Shown: positions 8,391 through 16,399, counted from the first letter of the stretch. The stretch: DNA of 64,000 bases from Gp13-AA77 sp035578005 (GCA_035578005.1 DATJYK010000201.1:7409-71408); one strand, 5' to 3'. The notes: generated by a model from the letters alone, not told the origin. Made by a program: numbers and translations.

Positions 8391-9362
8391 ATGAAGCAAC
8401 GAAGATTCGGTCGTACCGGTTGGAACGTGAGTGAAATCGGTTATGGCATGTGGGGCATGGGCGGCTGGACGGGGTCGGATGATGAGGAATCTTTGCGATC
8501 CCTGCAGTGCTCGGTTGACCTGGGCTGCAACTTCTTCGATACCGCGCTGGCCTACGGCAACGGTCATAGTGAACAACTGCTGGGCCAGTTGTTGCGCGCG
8601 AATCCCGGAAAGCGGATTTACATCGCCACCAAAGTGCCACCCAAGAATCTCCGCTGGCCGAGCCGCCGCGAATTCAACCTCGACGATTGTTTTCCGCCCG
8701 ACCACATTCAGAAGAGTGTCGAGCAGAGCCTCAAGAACCTCGGCGCCTCCACCGTCGACCTCATTCAGTTCCACACCTGGGAGGATTCGTGGGTTGATGA
8801 TGACCGGTGGGTGCGCAAGCTCGCGGATCTCAAGAGCCAAGGGCTGATCCGCGCCACCGGCATCAGCCTGAACCGTTGGGAACCCTGGAATGGCGTGCGC
8901 GCGGTACGCGAGGGCATGGTGGACGCCGTGCAGGTGATCTACAACATCTTCGACCAGAATCCCGAGGACGAGCTCTTTCCCGCCTGCGAACAAAGAGACG
9001 TGGCCGTGATCGCCCGCGTACCGTTTGACGAAGGGTCTTTGAGCGGCACACTGACCCAAGAGAGCAAGTGGCCCGAGAACGACTGGCGCAGCACCTACTT
9101 TGTCCCGGAGAATCTGAAAGCCACCCTGGATCACGTGGAACCGCTCAAAGCCTTGGTGCCGCCCGGCATGACGCTTCCCGAGATGGCGCTCCGCTTCATC
9201 CTGATGAACAAGGCGGTGAGCACCATTATTCCCGGAATGCGGAAGCTGCGTAACGTTGAATCGAACATTGCCGCGAGTAACGCCGGGCCTCTTCCGGCAA
9301 GCCTCTACGCCGAGCTTCGTAATCATCGCTGGGTGCGTACGCCGACCCGTTGGTCGCAGTAA
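8391..9362 (+). CDS. Aldo/keto reductase
   Basis: A cytoplasmic NADPH-dependent oxidoreductase of the AKR superfamily, 323 residues, TIM-barrel fold. The N-terminus MKQRRFGRTGWNVSEIGYG is typical. The catalytic Asp-Tyr occur in NFFDTALAYGNGHSE and the conserved His in DLIQFHTW. The C-terminal cofactor region is ...STIIPGMRKLRNVESNI. It follows the second serine hydrolase by 39 bases on the same strand. Substrate unknown. A different, Tat-exported AKR lies near 45.5 kb. Confidence 0.92.
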   Translation: MKQRRFGRTGWNVSEIGYGMWGMGGWTGSDDEESLRSLQCSVDLGCNFFDTALAYGNGHSEQLLGQLLRANPGKRIYIATKVPPKNLRWPSRREFNLDDCFPPDHIQKSVEQSLKNLGASTVDLIQFHTWEDSWVDDDRWVRKLADLKSQGLIRATGISLNRWEPWNGVRAVREGMVDAVQVIYNIFDQNPEDELFPACEQRDVAVIARVPFDEGSLSGTLTQESKWPENDWRSTYFVPENLKATLDHVEPLKALVPPGMTLPEMALRFILMNKAVSTIIPGMRKLRNVESNIAASNAGPLPASLYAELRNHRWVRTPTRWSQ

Positions 9363-10265
9363 GTCCCAGGGCATATAAGACTGAGTCCTCTGAAGCCTTT
9401 CCGACCTCCAGCCTCGACTGTTAGCTCATTGGATATATTGTCATAATCCTTGTCGGGTCGATTCTACCCTGCCGCTTACCATCACACTGATTTTGCATGA
9501 CATTCCCAGTTTGTTCGTCATTCCGCGCGAGCTCCGGCCACAGAGACGCCCTTCCCATCGTTTTCATTTGGCTGCGGCATCGCCCTCGCCCAGAGCCAAG
9601 CGCTTCTCTCGAGATGGCTGCTGCCCGTGCCTTATTTTTCAACGAGTTGACGAGGTAAGCGGAGTTAACTTTATTTAGTTTCAATAAGTTGACGGGGTTC
9701 GAGTTTTTGATTGTCTGTTTTTCTGAAGTAAAAGGCGTATTTTCAATACCTTGACGGGATAACGAGGCTAACGAGCCTGCCATCAGTAAGTTGACGGGGT
9801 TCGAAATTTCCTGTCCTTTATTTTCAATAGGTTGACGGGTCCGTTGGTAAGATTTTGAATTTTGCGATTTTTGACTAGGCTGGCGAGTTGACCGGGGAAG
9901 TGTCGAGTGGTGAGCGCCATTGCGCAAGGTTTCCGGTCGGCTTGAGGTGTTAACTGCTATCGAGGCCGCGCTCAAAAATGCGATCATTCGTTGCCCTCGG
10001 CCGCGATTATCGCAAGCCGAAATGGGACAATGGGTACAATCGGGAAGGATGCGAACGGTTATTTTCTAGCTTAAGATTCAGCAGGATAGGCTGTGAATTT
10101 CATCGGCTCATGAAAGCCCCGCGAGGAGAGTGAACAGAAAGTTTACGGTCGAGTCAGGCCCTCTAACGTCGAGGCTTTGGTTTTGATCGGTCTCATGCGG
10201 AGCCAGTGCTTTTGCGCGTGGTATTCGTAGCGTCAGGAGTGCGTAAGGACCCTGTGCCGGTGTTG
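9363..10265. other. Gene-free stretch holding repeat array A
   Basis: About 900 bases without a convincing gene. A minus-strand open frame (9421-9987) is low-complexity. It contains NPVNLLK repeats that are simply the translated repeat array, so I do not call it. The second half (9,990-10,265) has no structure that I can see. Confidence 0.7.
9632..9893 (+). repeat. Repeat array A, core TTGACGGGG
   Basis: Five clear copies and one degenerate copy of a unit close to TTATTTTCAATAAGTTGACG followed by GGGTTC. The TTGACG core starts at 9647, 9689, 9751, 9791 and 9832, and the degenerate copy at 9888. Spacings are 42, 62, 40, 41 and 56. The copy at 9791 has a shortened left part, and the copy at 9647 reads TTGACGAGG. 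The local sequence is richer in A/T than the neighbouring genes. Array B at 31,703-31,913 has the same spacing pattern. Confidence 0.85.
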
Positions 10266-10517
10266 TTACTTTGGTCCGGCCATTGCCCTTTCGAGCGTTT
10301 CCCGAATGAAGCGCGTATAGGGAATCCCTCGCTCCTTTGCGCGAGCCTTCACGGCTGCCAGCAAAGGCTTCGGCACGCGCATGTTGATCTGGTCGTCTTT
10401 CTTCTCGAACTCAAACCGCGCCGGTTTGAACTGCGAAAAGTCGAGGTTCGACAGATCTTGGGCGAGAAACGCTTCGGCGTGGCGGTCGGTCTTAAGCCGT
10501 GGGATTGTCTTTTTCAT
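10266..10517 (-). CDS. brnA: BrnA/CopG-type antitoxin
   Basis: 83 residues starting MKKTIPRLKTDRHAEAFL. The N-terminus is toxin-interacting and the C-terminal ribbon-helix-helix-like part reads KDDQINMRVPKPLLAAVK and RGIPYTRFIRETLERA, the pattern of CopG antitoxins paired with BrnT. An in-frame TTG at 10526 is possible, but ATG 10517 matches the family start. It overlaps the 3' end of a truncated brnT by 26 bases, the normal brnT-brnA arrangement. The antitoxin appears intact, but its toxin has lost the N-terminal half. It is probably a DNA-binding autorepressor. Confidence 0.85.
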   Translation of the reverse strand: MKKTIPRLKTDRHAEAFLAQDLSNLDFSQFKPARFEFEKKDDQINMRVPKPLLAAVKARAKERGIPYTRFIRETLERAMAGPK

Positions 10518-10626
10518 ATGCTGCAATCTCCTTCGAGTGCATGTAGCGGGCCGTCACCGGGCGAATAAGACGGCGCTTGTTTTTCGTCCGTATCGTAAAC
10601 GCCACGAACACGGGCCGCCCTTCCAT
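10492..10626 (-). pseudogene. brnT: Truncated BrnT toxin (C-terminal half only)
   Basis: A 44-codon frame that begins MEGRPVFVAFTIRTKNKRRL and continues IRPVTARYMHSKEIAAYEKD, recognisable as the second half of a BrnT ribonuclease toxin (full length about 90 residues). The first half, which holds part of the active site, is absent. Upstream, the sequence runs straight into the 3' end of a different antitoxin gene, with its TGA overlapping this ATG (TGATG). This is best explained by a deletion that joined two toxin-antitoxin loci. The fragment is unlikely to be an active toxin. Confidence 0.8.
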
Positions 10627-10850
10627 CAAGGCTGTAAGAAGCGCCGGAGCCGGTCGCCTACCTGTTCATGTGCAAGAAACTCGCCTCGCTCCAGAGCGGC
10701 CTCGCCGCGTTTTACGGCTTCGATGAAGCGGTCTTCTTCCTCGAAGTAACGGGTGACGACATCCTGCACGGTCTCATCGAGGTTGCGGCCCTCTTGGGTC
10801 GCTCGCCGCTTGAGCCGCGCTTGCACGTCGGGGTTGAAGTGAACTTCCAT
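10626..10850 (-). CDS. ParD-like antitoxin, toxin missing
   Basis: 74 residues starting MEVHFNPDVQARLKRRATQE, with a dimerising N-terminal segment and an acidic C-terminus ending GEFLAHEQVGDRLRRFLQP. It is strongly similar in layout to the antitoxin at 12196-12453, which has its ParE partner. A longer in-frame start at 10988 is rejected because it reads through a REP palindrome. The ATG at 10850 has GAGAG just before it. In intact loci a parE gene follows directly; here half a brnT follows instead. I infer that the toxin was lost by deletion. Confidence 0.75.
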   Translation of the reverse strand: MEVHFNPDVQARLKRRATQEGRNLDETVQDVVTRYFEEEDRFIEAVKRGEAALERGEFLAHEQVGDRLRRFLQP

Positions 10851-10941
10851 ACTCTCAAGATACGCCATAGGCCTGGCGTTGGCAATCGTGCGCAAAGGAC
10901 CCTTTTGATACGTTGGGCGGCCTGAAAACAATGGGGAGGAC

Positions 10942-10984
10942 GGTAGCGCAGACGCCGACTTCGCGTCTGCGGCTTTTGCTGGCG
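10942..10984. repeat. REP palindrome CGCAGACGC/GCGTCTGCG, copy 1
   Basis: Reads GGTAGCGCAGACGCCGACTT followed by CGCGTCTGCGGCTTTTGCTGGC and can form a hairpin. A near-identical copy lies at 12509-12550. In both, AAAACAAT occurs a few bases upstream. Each copy stands behind a ParD-like antitoxin gene on the minus strand. Confidence 0.85.
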
Positions 10985-11041
10985 CCACGCGCGAATACCG
11001 CGGCGGCGATTGCTCCCATTCGGGAACCGCCGCAGGAGCAC

Positions 11042-11878
11042 GGTGTCTACGTTGTTGTGAATCCCCTCACGGCCACATTGCTCCTCTGGGGGATGGTTGC
11101 GGCTCAAGGCTCCGCTTCTCTGCCGTGGATTTTTCCTGGCGACTTCCGAGAGCGGCTCCGCATCTCCGATCTCGTCGTATCAGGGATGATTGAGCACACC
11201 TCTCGCGTCGGCGGCCGGGTGGTGGATGGTACCGATGTCACGGCCAACATCGCCCATTTCCGGGTTGATCGCGTGTTCCAACGAAGCGCCGCAGGAGAAA
11301 AGCTTCAGCGGTTTACCTGGTTCACCCTGCGCGTTTCGACGACAGGCAGGGGATTCGCTTATTCCGGGCCACCCCTTGCGGACTTCCGCTCAGGCAAGCG
11401 GTACTTGGTTTTCCTCAAGCGGGCCGGGTCGGGTTGGGAAGTTGCGATGCCGGTGTATGCAATCGAGGAGGAGCTAGCGGCAACGCCGCCAGGCGGCGCC
11501 CTCCGCGACCTGTCGCAGGTGAGCATCCAGCGGCGCTATCAGGGGCTGGCAGAGGAACTGGAGAACGCCGCGCTAGCCCAGCCTGTCCCACCACCGGGAA
11601 TGACTGGAGAATCTGCGTCATTCTTCCCCTCTATCTTTGACCTGCTCGGCGGGTGCGCGGAGCGGTTTTACCGCCGGTTCCTCTCGTCGCCTAGCCCGGA
11701 GCTTCGCGATGCCGCTGCAACCTGGTTGAGGCTGATTCGCTCGCGTCATTTGGCGTGCAAGGAGCCCTTCGCCCCGGAGTCCAATAGTAGTTTTTTCCAG
11801 AGAGGCGGGGCGCTTATGATGCGGCCGCGTCACTCGCTTACGACATTATCCACAAATGGATTTCCGGCGGCTGCCTGA
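11042..11878 (+). CDS. Hypothetical protein, probably exported
   Basis: About 278 residues. The hydrophobic start (VNPLTATLLLWGMVAAQGSA) looks like a short signal sequence. The rest includes RISDLVVSGMIEHTSR and TANIAHFRVDRVFQRSAAGE, then KRYLVFLKRAGSGWEV, a layout I associate with acidobacterial proteins of unknown function. The frame extends upstream to an ATG at 10913, but that part covers the REP palindrome. GTG 11042 follows a GGAG by four bases; GTG 11057 is an alternative. The C-terminal 60 residues contain a short Cys/Arg-rich helical part. It converges with the ParE gene, with the two stops adjacent. Confidence 0.6.
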   Translation, partial: GVYVVVNPLTATLLLWGMVAAQGSASLPWIFPGDFRERLRISDLVVSGMIEHTSRVGGRVVDGTDVTANIAHFRVDRVFQRSAAGEKLQRFTWFTLRVSTTGRGFAYSGPPLADFRSGKRYLVFLKRAGSGWEVAMPVYAIEEELAATPPGGALRDLSQVSIQRRYQGLAEELENAALAQPVPPPGMTGESASFFPSIFDLLGGCAERFYRRFLSSPSPELRDAAATWLRLIRSRHLACKEPFAPESNSSFFQRGGALMMRPRHSLTTLSTNGFPAAA

Positions 11879-12199
11879 TTACTCCCTGCCTCTCAGGATT
11901 GCCGCCAGGACACGGGGGCTGCGCCGTCCGTGCATCACCGCCACAACCCACAAGGGTTTTTCGTCCGGCGCGTAGGCTATCAGGTAGTCACGAACGAGGA
12001 TGAACCGCAAAGGGCGCGAAGTGAGGTCCGGGCGTCTGTGGCCTTGATGCGGAAAGGGAACAAGGCGACGAATGGCAGTCAAGATGTCCTCGCGGACACG
12101 GCGGGCCGCAAGCGGATTGTCTTCCGCGATGAATTCCCAAATCTCGGTGATGTCCTGCGCCGCCAGGGGATGGAGGTCAAAGCCTTGTTCGGCGGTCAT
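11879..12199 (-). CDS. parE: ParE/RelE-family toxin
   Basis: 106 residues with the RelE/ParE fold pattern. The helix region is AAQDITEIWEFIAEDNPLAARRVREDI, and the beta-sheet core is SRPLRFILVRDYLIAYAPDE followed by PLWVVAVMHGRRSPR. The terminal GRRSPRVLAAIL is typical of ParE toxins that bind gyrase. The start overlaps the antitoxin stop by four bases (ATGA), so the pair is translationally coupled. The toxin looks complete. The target (gyrase versus ribosome) cannot be told from sequence alone. Confidence 0.85.
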   Translation of the reverse strand: MTAEQGFDLHPLAAQDITEIWEFIAEDNPLAARRVREDILTAIRRLVPFPHQGHRRPDLTSRPLRFILVRDYLIAYAPDEKPLWVVAVMHGRRSPRVLAAILRGRE

Positions 12200-12453
12200 T
12201 CAGACGAGTTTTTCTTGAGCCCTGCGTCTTCGCGGCGGCGCAGGCTCTCAAAAAACTGTTCGCCGTCAATCGGCTTCACTCTGCCGCTTTTCAGGTCATC
12301 GTAGCGGCTGTTGAGCATTTCGCGTGTCTGCGCAAGCTCGTCAAAGTATCCTTCAACGACATCCTGCACCAGCGCGGCGGCCGTTCCGCGTCCGCTCTGC
12401 GCCGCAAGGTCATTGAGCTTCTTTTCCGTCTCGGGAGTGAAGTGTACTTCCAT
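12196..12453 (-). CDS. parD: ParD-like antitoxin
   Basis: 85 residues starting MEVHFTPETEKKLNDLAAQS, with an N-terminal DNA-binding/dimerisation part and a C-terminal toxin-binding tail. ATG 12453 aligns exactly with the start of the orphan antitoxin at 10850, and both have a matching leader (TATCTTGA before the start). The longer in-frame start at 12489 is therefore rejected. It overlaps the toxin start by four bases. It probably represses its own promoter, which would lie near 12455-12510, beside REP copy 2. Confidence 0.82.
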   Translation of the reverse strand: MEVHFTPETEKKLNDLAAQSGRGTAAALVQDVVEGYFDELAQTREMLNSRYDDLKSGRVKPIDGEQFFESLRRREDAGLKKNSSE

Positions 12454-12508
12454 GCCCTTCAAGATACGAAAAAGTTGGCCCCAATTCAACCCTAAAACAA
12501 TCGAGCCA

Positions 12509-12550
12509 GGTAGCGCAGACGCCGCCTTCGCGTCTGCGGCTTTTGCTGGC
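12509..12550. repeat. REP palindrome CGCAGACGC/GCGTCTGCG, copy 2
   Basis: Same element as 10942-10984, with one base change in the loop (CCGCC for CCGAC), about 1.57 kb away in the same orientation. It again lies behind an antitoxin of the same family. Confidence 0.85.
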
Positions 12551-12622
12551 TACCGACGGTCAGCGGGACGCATACCTGGCACAACACGCCAAGTATGCGC
12601 CCCAGTTCGCCGTTGCATCGCT

Positions 12623-13480
12623 TTATGCGCTCTGGGCGCTGCGGCGAGCTTCCTTCAGGAAGCCCAGCAGTTCGCGGTTCACTTCCTCCGCGTGGGTCCA
12701 AGTGATGCAGTGCGGTCCGTCTTTAAGCACGACGAGGCGGGCGCCTTTGATCAGTTTGGCGGTCCGCTGTCCCGAACCTGTGATGGGCAGAATGCGGTCT
12801 GAATCACCGTGAAGCACCAGCGTGGGAACGTCGATGCGAGTCAGGTCATTGCGGAAGTCCTCATGCCAGGTGGGCACGCAGGCAAGACTGGCCGTGGCCG
12901 AAGCGCCGGCGGCGACGTTCCAGCTCGCCTGGACGGCCTGCTGGCTGACGCGCTTGCCGAGCAGAACGTCGGTGTTGTAGAAATTGTTGAAGAAATCGGT
13001 GAAAAACGCGTAGCGGTCAGCAGCGACGGCCTTCTGGATTCCTTCGAAGACACTGCCATCCGCACCTTCCGGGTTATCAGCCGTCTTCAGTAGGAACGGC
13101 GGCACGCCGGAGATGATCACAGCCTTGCTCACATTCTTCGATCCGTATTTCCCGATGTAGCGCGCCACTTCGCCGCCGCCCATTGAGAAGCCGGCCAGGG
13201 CAAAATCGCGCAATTCGAGGTGTGTCACCAGCTTGTGGAGGTCCTCGGCGAAAGTGTCGTAGTTGTAGCCTGATGTGGGCTGACTGGACTTGCCGAAGCC
13301 CCGGCGGTCATAGGTGATGACGCGGTGGCCGGCAGCCAGAAGCCCCGGTAGTTGCTTTTCCCAGGAAGCGCCGCTCAGGGGATACCCGTGGATAAGCACG
13401 ATGGGGTCGCCTGAGCCGTGATCCTCATAGTGGAGCTCGATGTTGGCAGAGTTTTCCTTTCCGACTGTAACGTATGGCAT
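12623..13480 (-). CDS. Alpha/beta hydrolase, cofactor-free haloperoxidase/arylesterase type
   Basis: 285 residues with the full alpha/beta-hydrolase signature. The oxyanion region is VLIHGYPLSG and the nucleophile elbow is GFSMGG with Ser99. The acid is the Asp in VLHGDSDRILP, and the base is the His in DGPHCITWTH. The YDRRGFGKSS strand motif is typical of non-haem chloroperoxidases and arylesterases. Cytoplasmic; no signal peptide is visible. Physiological substrate unknown; 'haloperoxidase' is the family name, not a proven role. Upstream lies a heptamer repeat region (13543-13768). Confidence 0.92.
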   Translation of the reverse strand: MPYVTVGKENSANIELHYEDHGSGDPIVLIHGYPLSGASWEKQLPGLLAAGHRVITYDRRGFGKSSQPTSGYNYDTFAEDLHKLVTHLELRDFALAGFSMGGGEVARYIGKYGSKNVSKAVIISGVPPFLLKTADNPEGADGSVFEGIQKAVAADRYAFFTDFFNNFYNTDVLLGKRVSQQAVQASWNVAAGASATASLACVPTWHEDFRNDLTRIDVPTLVLHGDSDRILPITGSGQRTAKLIKGARLVVLKDGPHCITWTHAEEVNRELLGFLKEARRSAQSA

Positions 13481-13542
13481 TCAGATTTTCCTTTCTTCTC
13501 CTTGATTTTTCTTGACGGTTGTCGGTAAGCCTATAGGAACAC

Positions 13543-13768
13543 AGTAGGCAGTAGGCAATAGGCAGTGGGCAGTGGGCGGCGGGCAACAGGATCCCATCGT
13601 TGTCGCTCTTGTCTTCTTGCCGTTTGACTCCTGCGTGTTGCCTTTCTAAGCAAACCACGCACCGCCTACTGCTTACTACCTACCGCTTACTGCCTACTGC
13701 TTACTGACCACTGCTTGCTGCTCACTGCCCGCTGCCTACTGCCTACCGCCCACTGCCTGCTGCTTACT
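13543..13768. repeat. Two opposed heptamer tandem arrays
   Basis: From 13664 to 13768 the sequence is exactly 15 consecutive seven-base units of the GCCTACT/GCTTACT/GCCCACT type. From 13543 to 13584 there are six seven-base units of the complementary type (AGTAGGC, AATAGGC, AGTGGGC, GGCGGGC). The two blocks face each other across about 79 bases, so they could fold into a long imperfect hairpin. It sits between the hydrolase start and the marC stop. Confidence 0.9.
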
Positions 13769-13769
13769 C

Positions 13770-14453
13770 CTAGTGAGCCAGATTTCCGATTAGCGTGCTG
13801 AGGCCGTTCCACACGATCTGCACTCCAATACAAAGCAGCAAGAAGGAGCACAGGCGGACGATCACGCTGATGCCGGTCTGGCCCATTCTTCGAGAAAGCG
13901 GCTCGGCGTAGCGGTCGCACAGAAACACGAGGTACGCCACCAAAGCCGAAGCCAGCAGGGCATCCACGATGAACAGGGCGCGATTGAATCCGCCCCCGTG
14001 CAGATTCGCTCCCAAGGTAATGGCCACCGAGATGGACCCCGGCCCTACGGTGACCGGCAGGGTAAGGGGGTAAAACGCCTGTTGCAGTGCGAACTCGGGA
14101 TCGACGTGACGGTCCACCTGACGCACGTCACTCTTCATTTCGCCTTCCTTCGGGCTAAGCATTTGCCAACCCGTCGCCAGCACAACCAGGCCGCCTCCGA
14201 TTTGCACCACCGGAATCGAGATGCCGAAAAATCGCAGGACGTAGGTGCCTACCAGAACAGATCCCGCCAAGAGGAAAAAGCTGTTCATCCCAATCTTGCG
14301 TGCCAGCGTCTGGCGCAGAGGCGCCGGATGCCCTTCGGTCATTGCGAGGAAGATCGCCGCGCTGCCGATCGGATTCACAATGGGCAACAGAGCCGCGAGC
14401 GCAAGGAACGTCGCGTGGCCGAGATGCAAGATGTAACGGATGGCTTCCTGCAT
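13770..14453 (-). CDS. MarC-family integral membrane protein
   Basis: About 227 residues with six predicted transmembrane helices and the MarC family signature ALLPIVNPIGSAAIFLAMTE in the first helix. Next come LARKIGMNSFFLLAGSVLVG and later VGPGSISVAITLGAN, the repeated second half of the fold. ATG 14453 (MQEAIRYILH) is preferred over ATG 14525, which would add 24 residues of unrelated composition. Transport substrate unknown; the old link to multiple antibiotic resistance is not supported for the family. The stop codon touches the heptamer array. Confidence 0.92.
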   Translation of the reverse strand: MQEAIRYILHLGHATFLALAALLPIVNPIGSAAIFLAMTEGHPAPLRQTLARKIGMNSFFLLAGSVLVGTYVLRFFGISIPVVQIGGGLVVLATGWQMLSPKEGEMKSDVRQVDRHVDPEFALQQAFYPLTLPVTVGPGSISVAITLGANLHGGGFNRALFIVDALLASALVAYLVFLCDRYAEPLSRRMGQTGISVIVRLCSFLLLCIGVQIVWNGLSTLIGNLAH

Positions 14454-14695
14454 GGGACGTATTGAGGTCGTGGCTCCGCTCGCGAGGTGCCGGAATAGTT
14501 GTGACCTCCCGGCAGCCACCTCCATGCCATGAGACGGCTTCTCGTCGGACTACGTAAGGTGTGAAATTGTTGGATGCGCCTCGAGCCCTCGAGTTCCAAG
14601 ATCCTTCGCTTTCCACGCGCGCGGACGCGGGGATGTGGGGCGCGCCTTGCCCCGGCCTGAGGCCAACCCAAGCGTCGGCCCTACGGCCGCAGAGG

Positions 14696-15445
14696 TCAAA
14701 GATTACTCATGCCGCCGTCAACCAGGAGCTCGCTGCCCACGGTGAATGCAGAGTCATCGGACGCGAGAAAGACTATGGCACTAGCGATCTCGCTGGGTTT
14801 TCCGAAGCGTCCGGCGGGCACCTGGCTCTGAATGGAAGCGGCCACCGTTTTGAGATCAGCCTCAGATAGCCCGAGCTTGCTGTAAAGAGGTGTCGAGATG
14901 GGACCGGGGCTGACGGCATTCACGCGAATGCCGCGCGAGATCAACTCACCTGAGAGAGTGCGGGCGAGGGACAGAAGCGCGGCCTTACTGGCTCCGTAGA
15001 CGCTGGTGTTGGGCATGCCGATGTGCGCGTTGACGGAGGCGTTGAGTACAATCGACGCGGGATTAGCAAAGACCGGCAAAAGCGCCTGAATCAGAAAAAA
15101 CGGTCCCTTCACGTTGATCGCAAAAGAGCGGTCGAAAGACTCCGCGTCCCATTGCTCCACCGGCTTTAGCTCAGCGATGCCGGCATTGACAAACAGGACA
15201 TCAAGCCCGCCAAACGCGCGGCCAACGGCTTCCGCAACTCCCCTCTGAGCCGCAGCGTCACTGGCGTCGGAAGGGATGGTGAGGACGTCGCTCCCGAGCT
15301 CTTTGCGCGCGGCTTCGAGGCTTGCCGGGTTCTTGCCGGTAATCGCCACGCGCGCTCCTTCGGCCACGAACTGGCGCGCGGTCTCGAGACCGATGCCGCT
15401 GGTCCCACCCGTAATCAGAGCACGCTTTCCCTTGAGTCTGTCCAA
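14696..15445 (-). CDS. Short-chain dehydrogenase/reductase
   Basis: 249 residues, a classical SDR. The Rossmann motif is TGGTSGIG (about 12-19), the NAG motif is NAGIAEL, the catalytic Ser is in LNASVNAHIG and the catalytic YxxxK is in YGASKAALLSLA. The C-terminal end SELLVDGGMSNL is typical. It is an NAD(P)-dependent cytoplasmic oxidoreductase, but the substrate cannot be inferred. Another SDR lies at 27006-27764; they share only the family pattern. Confidence 0.93.
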   Translation of the reverse strand: MDRLKGKRALITGGTSGIGLETARQFVAEGARVAITGKNPASLEAARKELGSDVLTIPSDASDAAAQRGVAEAVGRAFGGLDVLFVNAGIAELKPVEQWDAESFDRSFAINVKGPFFLIQALLPVFANPASIVLNASVNAHIGMPNTSVYGASKAALLSLARTLSGELISRGIRVNAVSPGPISTPLYSKLGLSEADLKTVAASIQSQVPAGRFGKPSEIASAIVFLASDDSAFTVGSELLVDGGMSNL

Positions 15446-15467
15446 TTGCTCCCTCCCCTCTGCGTGC

Positions 15468-15543
15468 GTGCTGTAGCGGCGGTCTCCGACCGCCGGTTTT
15501 CAGAATCTGTCATTTCGGAGATCAGCGATCGCCGCTACAGCAC
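15468..15543. repeat. REP-like hairpin GTGCTGTAGCGGCG
   Basis: Arms 15468-15484 and 15527-15543 match at 16 of 17 positions. It lies between the SDR start and the pgl stop, and may also serve as a terminator-like or transcript-end hairpin for the minus-strand pgl gene. Confidence 0.8.
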
Positions 15544-15589
15544 TTTGGGTATGCTGCCGAGCTTGACGCCACGTGCAGCGATCAGCACG

Positions 15590-16282
15590 CTACGATCCTG
15601 CGGCCGCGCGGTCCGCCAGCACTACGGCTTGTTCGTGCTGAACGCGCCCGGCGGGAATGGACACATCGTCCTCGCGCAGCCGGCGCAGCATCTCGACCTT
15701 CTCGCTTCCTGTGACAACCCAAAGCACACGGCGGGCACGATTAAGCAAGGGATAGGTGAGCGTCATCCGGCGCCTGCCCTGGTAGACGCCGGTCATGGCC
15801 ACATCTTTATCGGCGACCCCGAGCACGGGATCGCCCGGCACTAGCGACGCGGTGTGGCCGTCGGGACCGAGACCGAGGTGGACGAGGTCGAGCACCGGCG
15901 GTGCTCCGCCCACCTGCTGAAGGGCCCGGGCATACTGCGCGGCCGCGGCATCGAGGTCGGCTGCCTCCACCGGCATGGCGTGGATCTGATCGGGAGACAG
16001 AGGCGCATGCTGAAGCAAGCTTTCGTGGAGGTGCGTGAGGTTGCGGTCCGGGTGCCCGGCGGGCGCCACACGCTCGTCCACCTGATAGACATGCACGCTT
16101 GCCCAAGGGACATCTTCATCCGCCAGCGCGCGCAGCATCACCCACGGTGTGTGGCCGCCGCTGACCGCGAACGCAAAGCGGCCACGAGCGGAGACTGCCT
16201 CACGAGCATCCGCGGCGATAGCGGCGGCTGCCGCCCGGGCAACGGAATCAGCATCGTCGAGAATCTCAACTTTCATGACCAT
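15590..16282 (-). CDS. pgl: 6-phosphogluconolactonase
   Basis: 230 residues of the DevB/SOL type. It hydrolyses 6-phosphogluconolactone in the cytoplasm for the oxidative pentose phosphate or Entner-Doudoroff routes. Diagnostic motifs are AVSGGHTPWVMLRAL near the N-terminus, VYQVDERVAP, and LVHLGLGPDGHTASL, with the catalytic His in the last. No zwf or edd gene is nearby in the window, so it is genomically separate from the upper pathway. Start ATG 16282 or the ATG two codons later. Confidence 0.95.
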   Translation of the reverse strand: MVMKVEILDDADSVARAAAAAIAADAREAVSARGRFAFAVSGGHTPWVMLRALADEDVPWASVHVYQVDERVAPAGHPDRNLTHLHESLLQHAPLSPDQIHAMPVEAADLDAAAAQYARALQQVGGAPPVLDLVHLGLGPDGHTASLVPGDPVLGVADKDVAMTGVYQGRRRMTLTYPLLNRARRVLWVVTGSEKVEMLRRLREDDVSIPAGRVQHEQAVVLADRAAAGS

Positions 16283-16399
16283 GAAGGGCGGATTTCAAGC
16301 CTTTAGGATTGCCGAACGACGCCTCAGTTGTAAAGAGCGCACCCAACCCGGGGCCTGCGCGGCGCAATGATAGAGAGGCACACCGCGGCGTGAATGAAT

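Noticed and set aside
6393..9374. 993-codon minus-strand frame antisense to the serine hydrolase and aldo/keto reductase
   Set aside because: It spans two recognisable genes on the other strand and translates to a His/Arg-rich sequence without domains.
9421..9987. 188-codon minus-strand frame with NPVNLLK repeats
   Set aside because: The repeats are the translated array A; spacing is not a multiple of three and no start signal is visible.
12454..12489. 12-codon N-terminal extension of the ParD-like antitoxin
   Set aside because: The homologous antitoxin at 10850 starts at the equivalent Met with the same leader.
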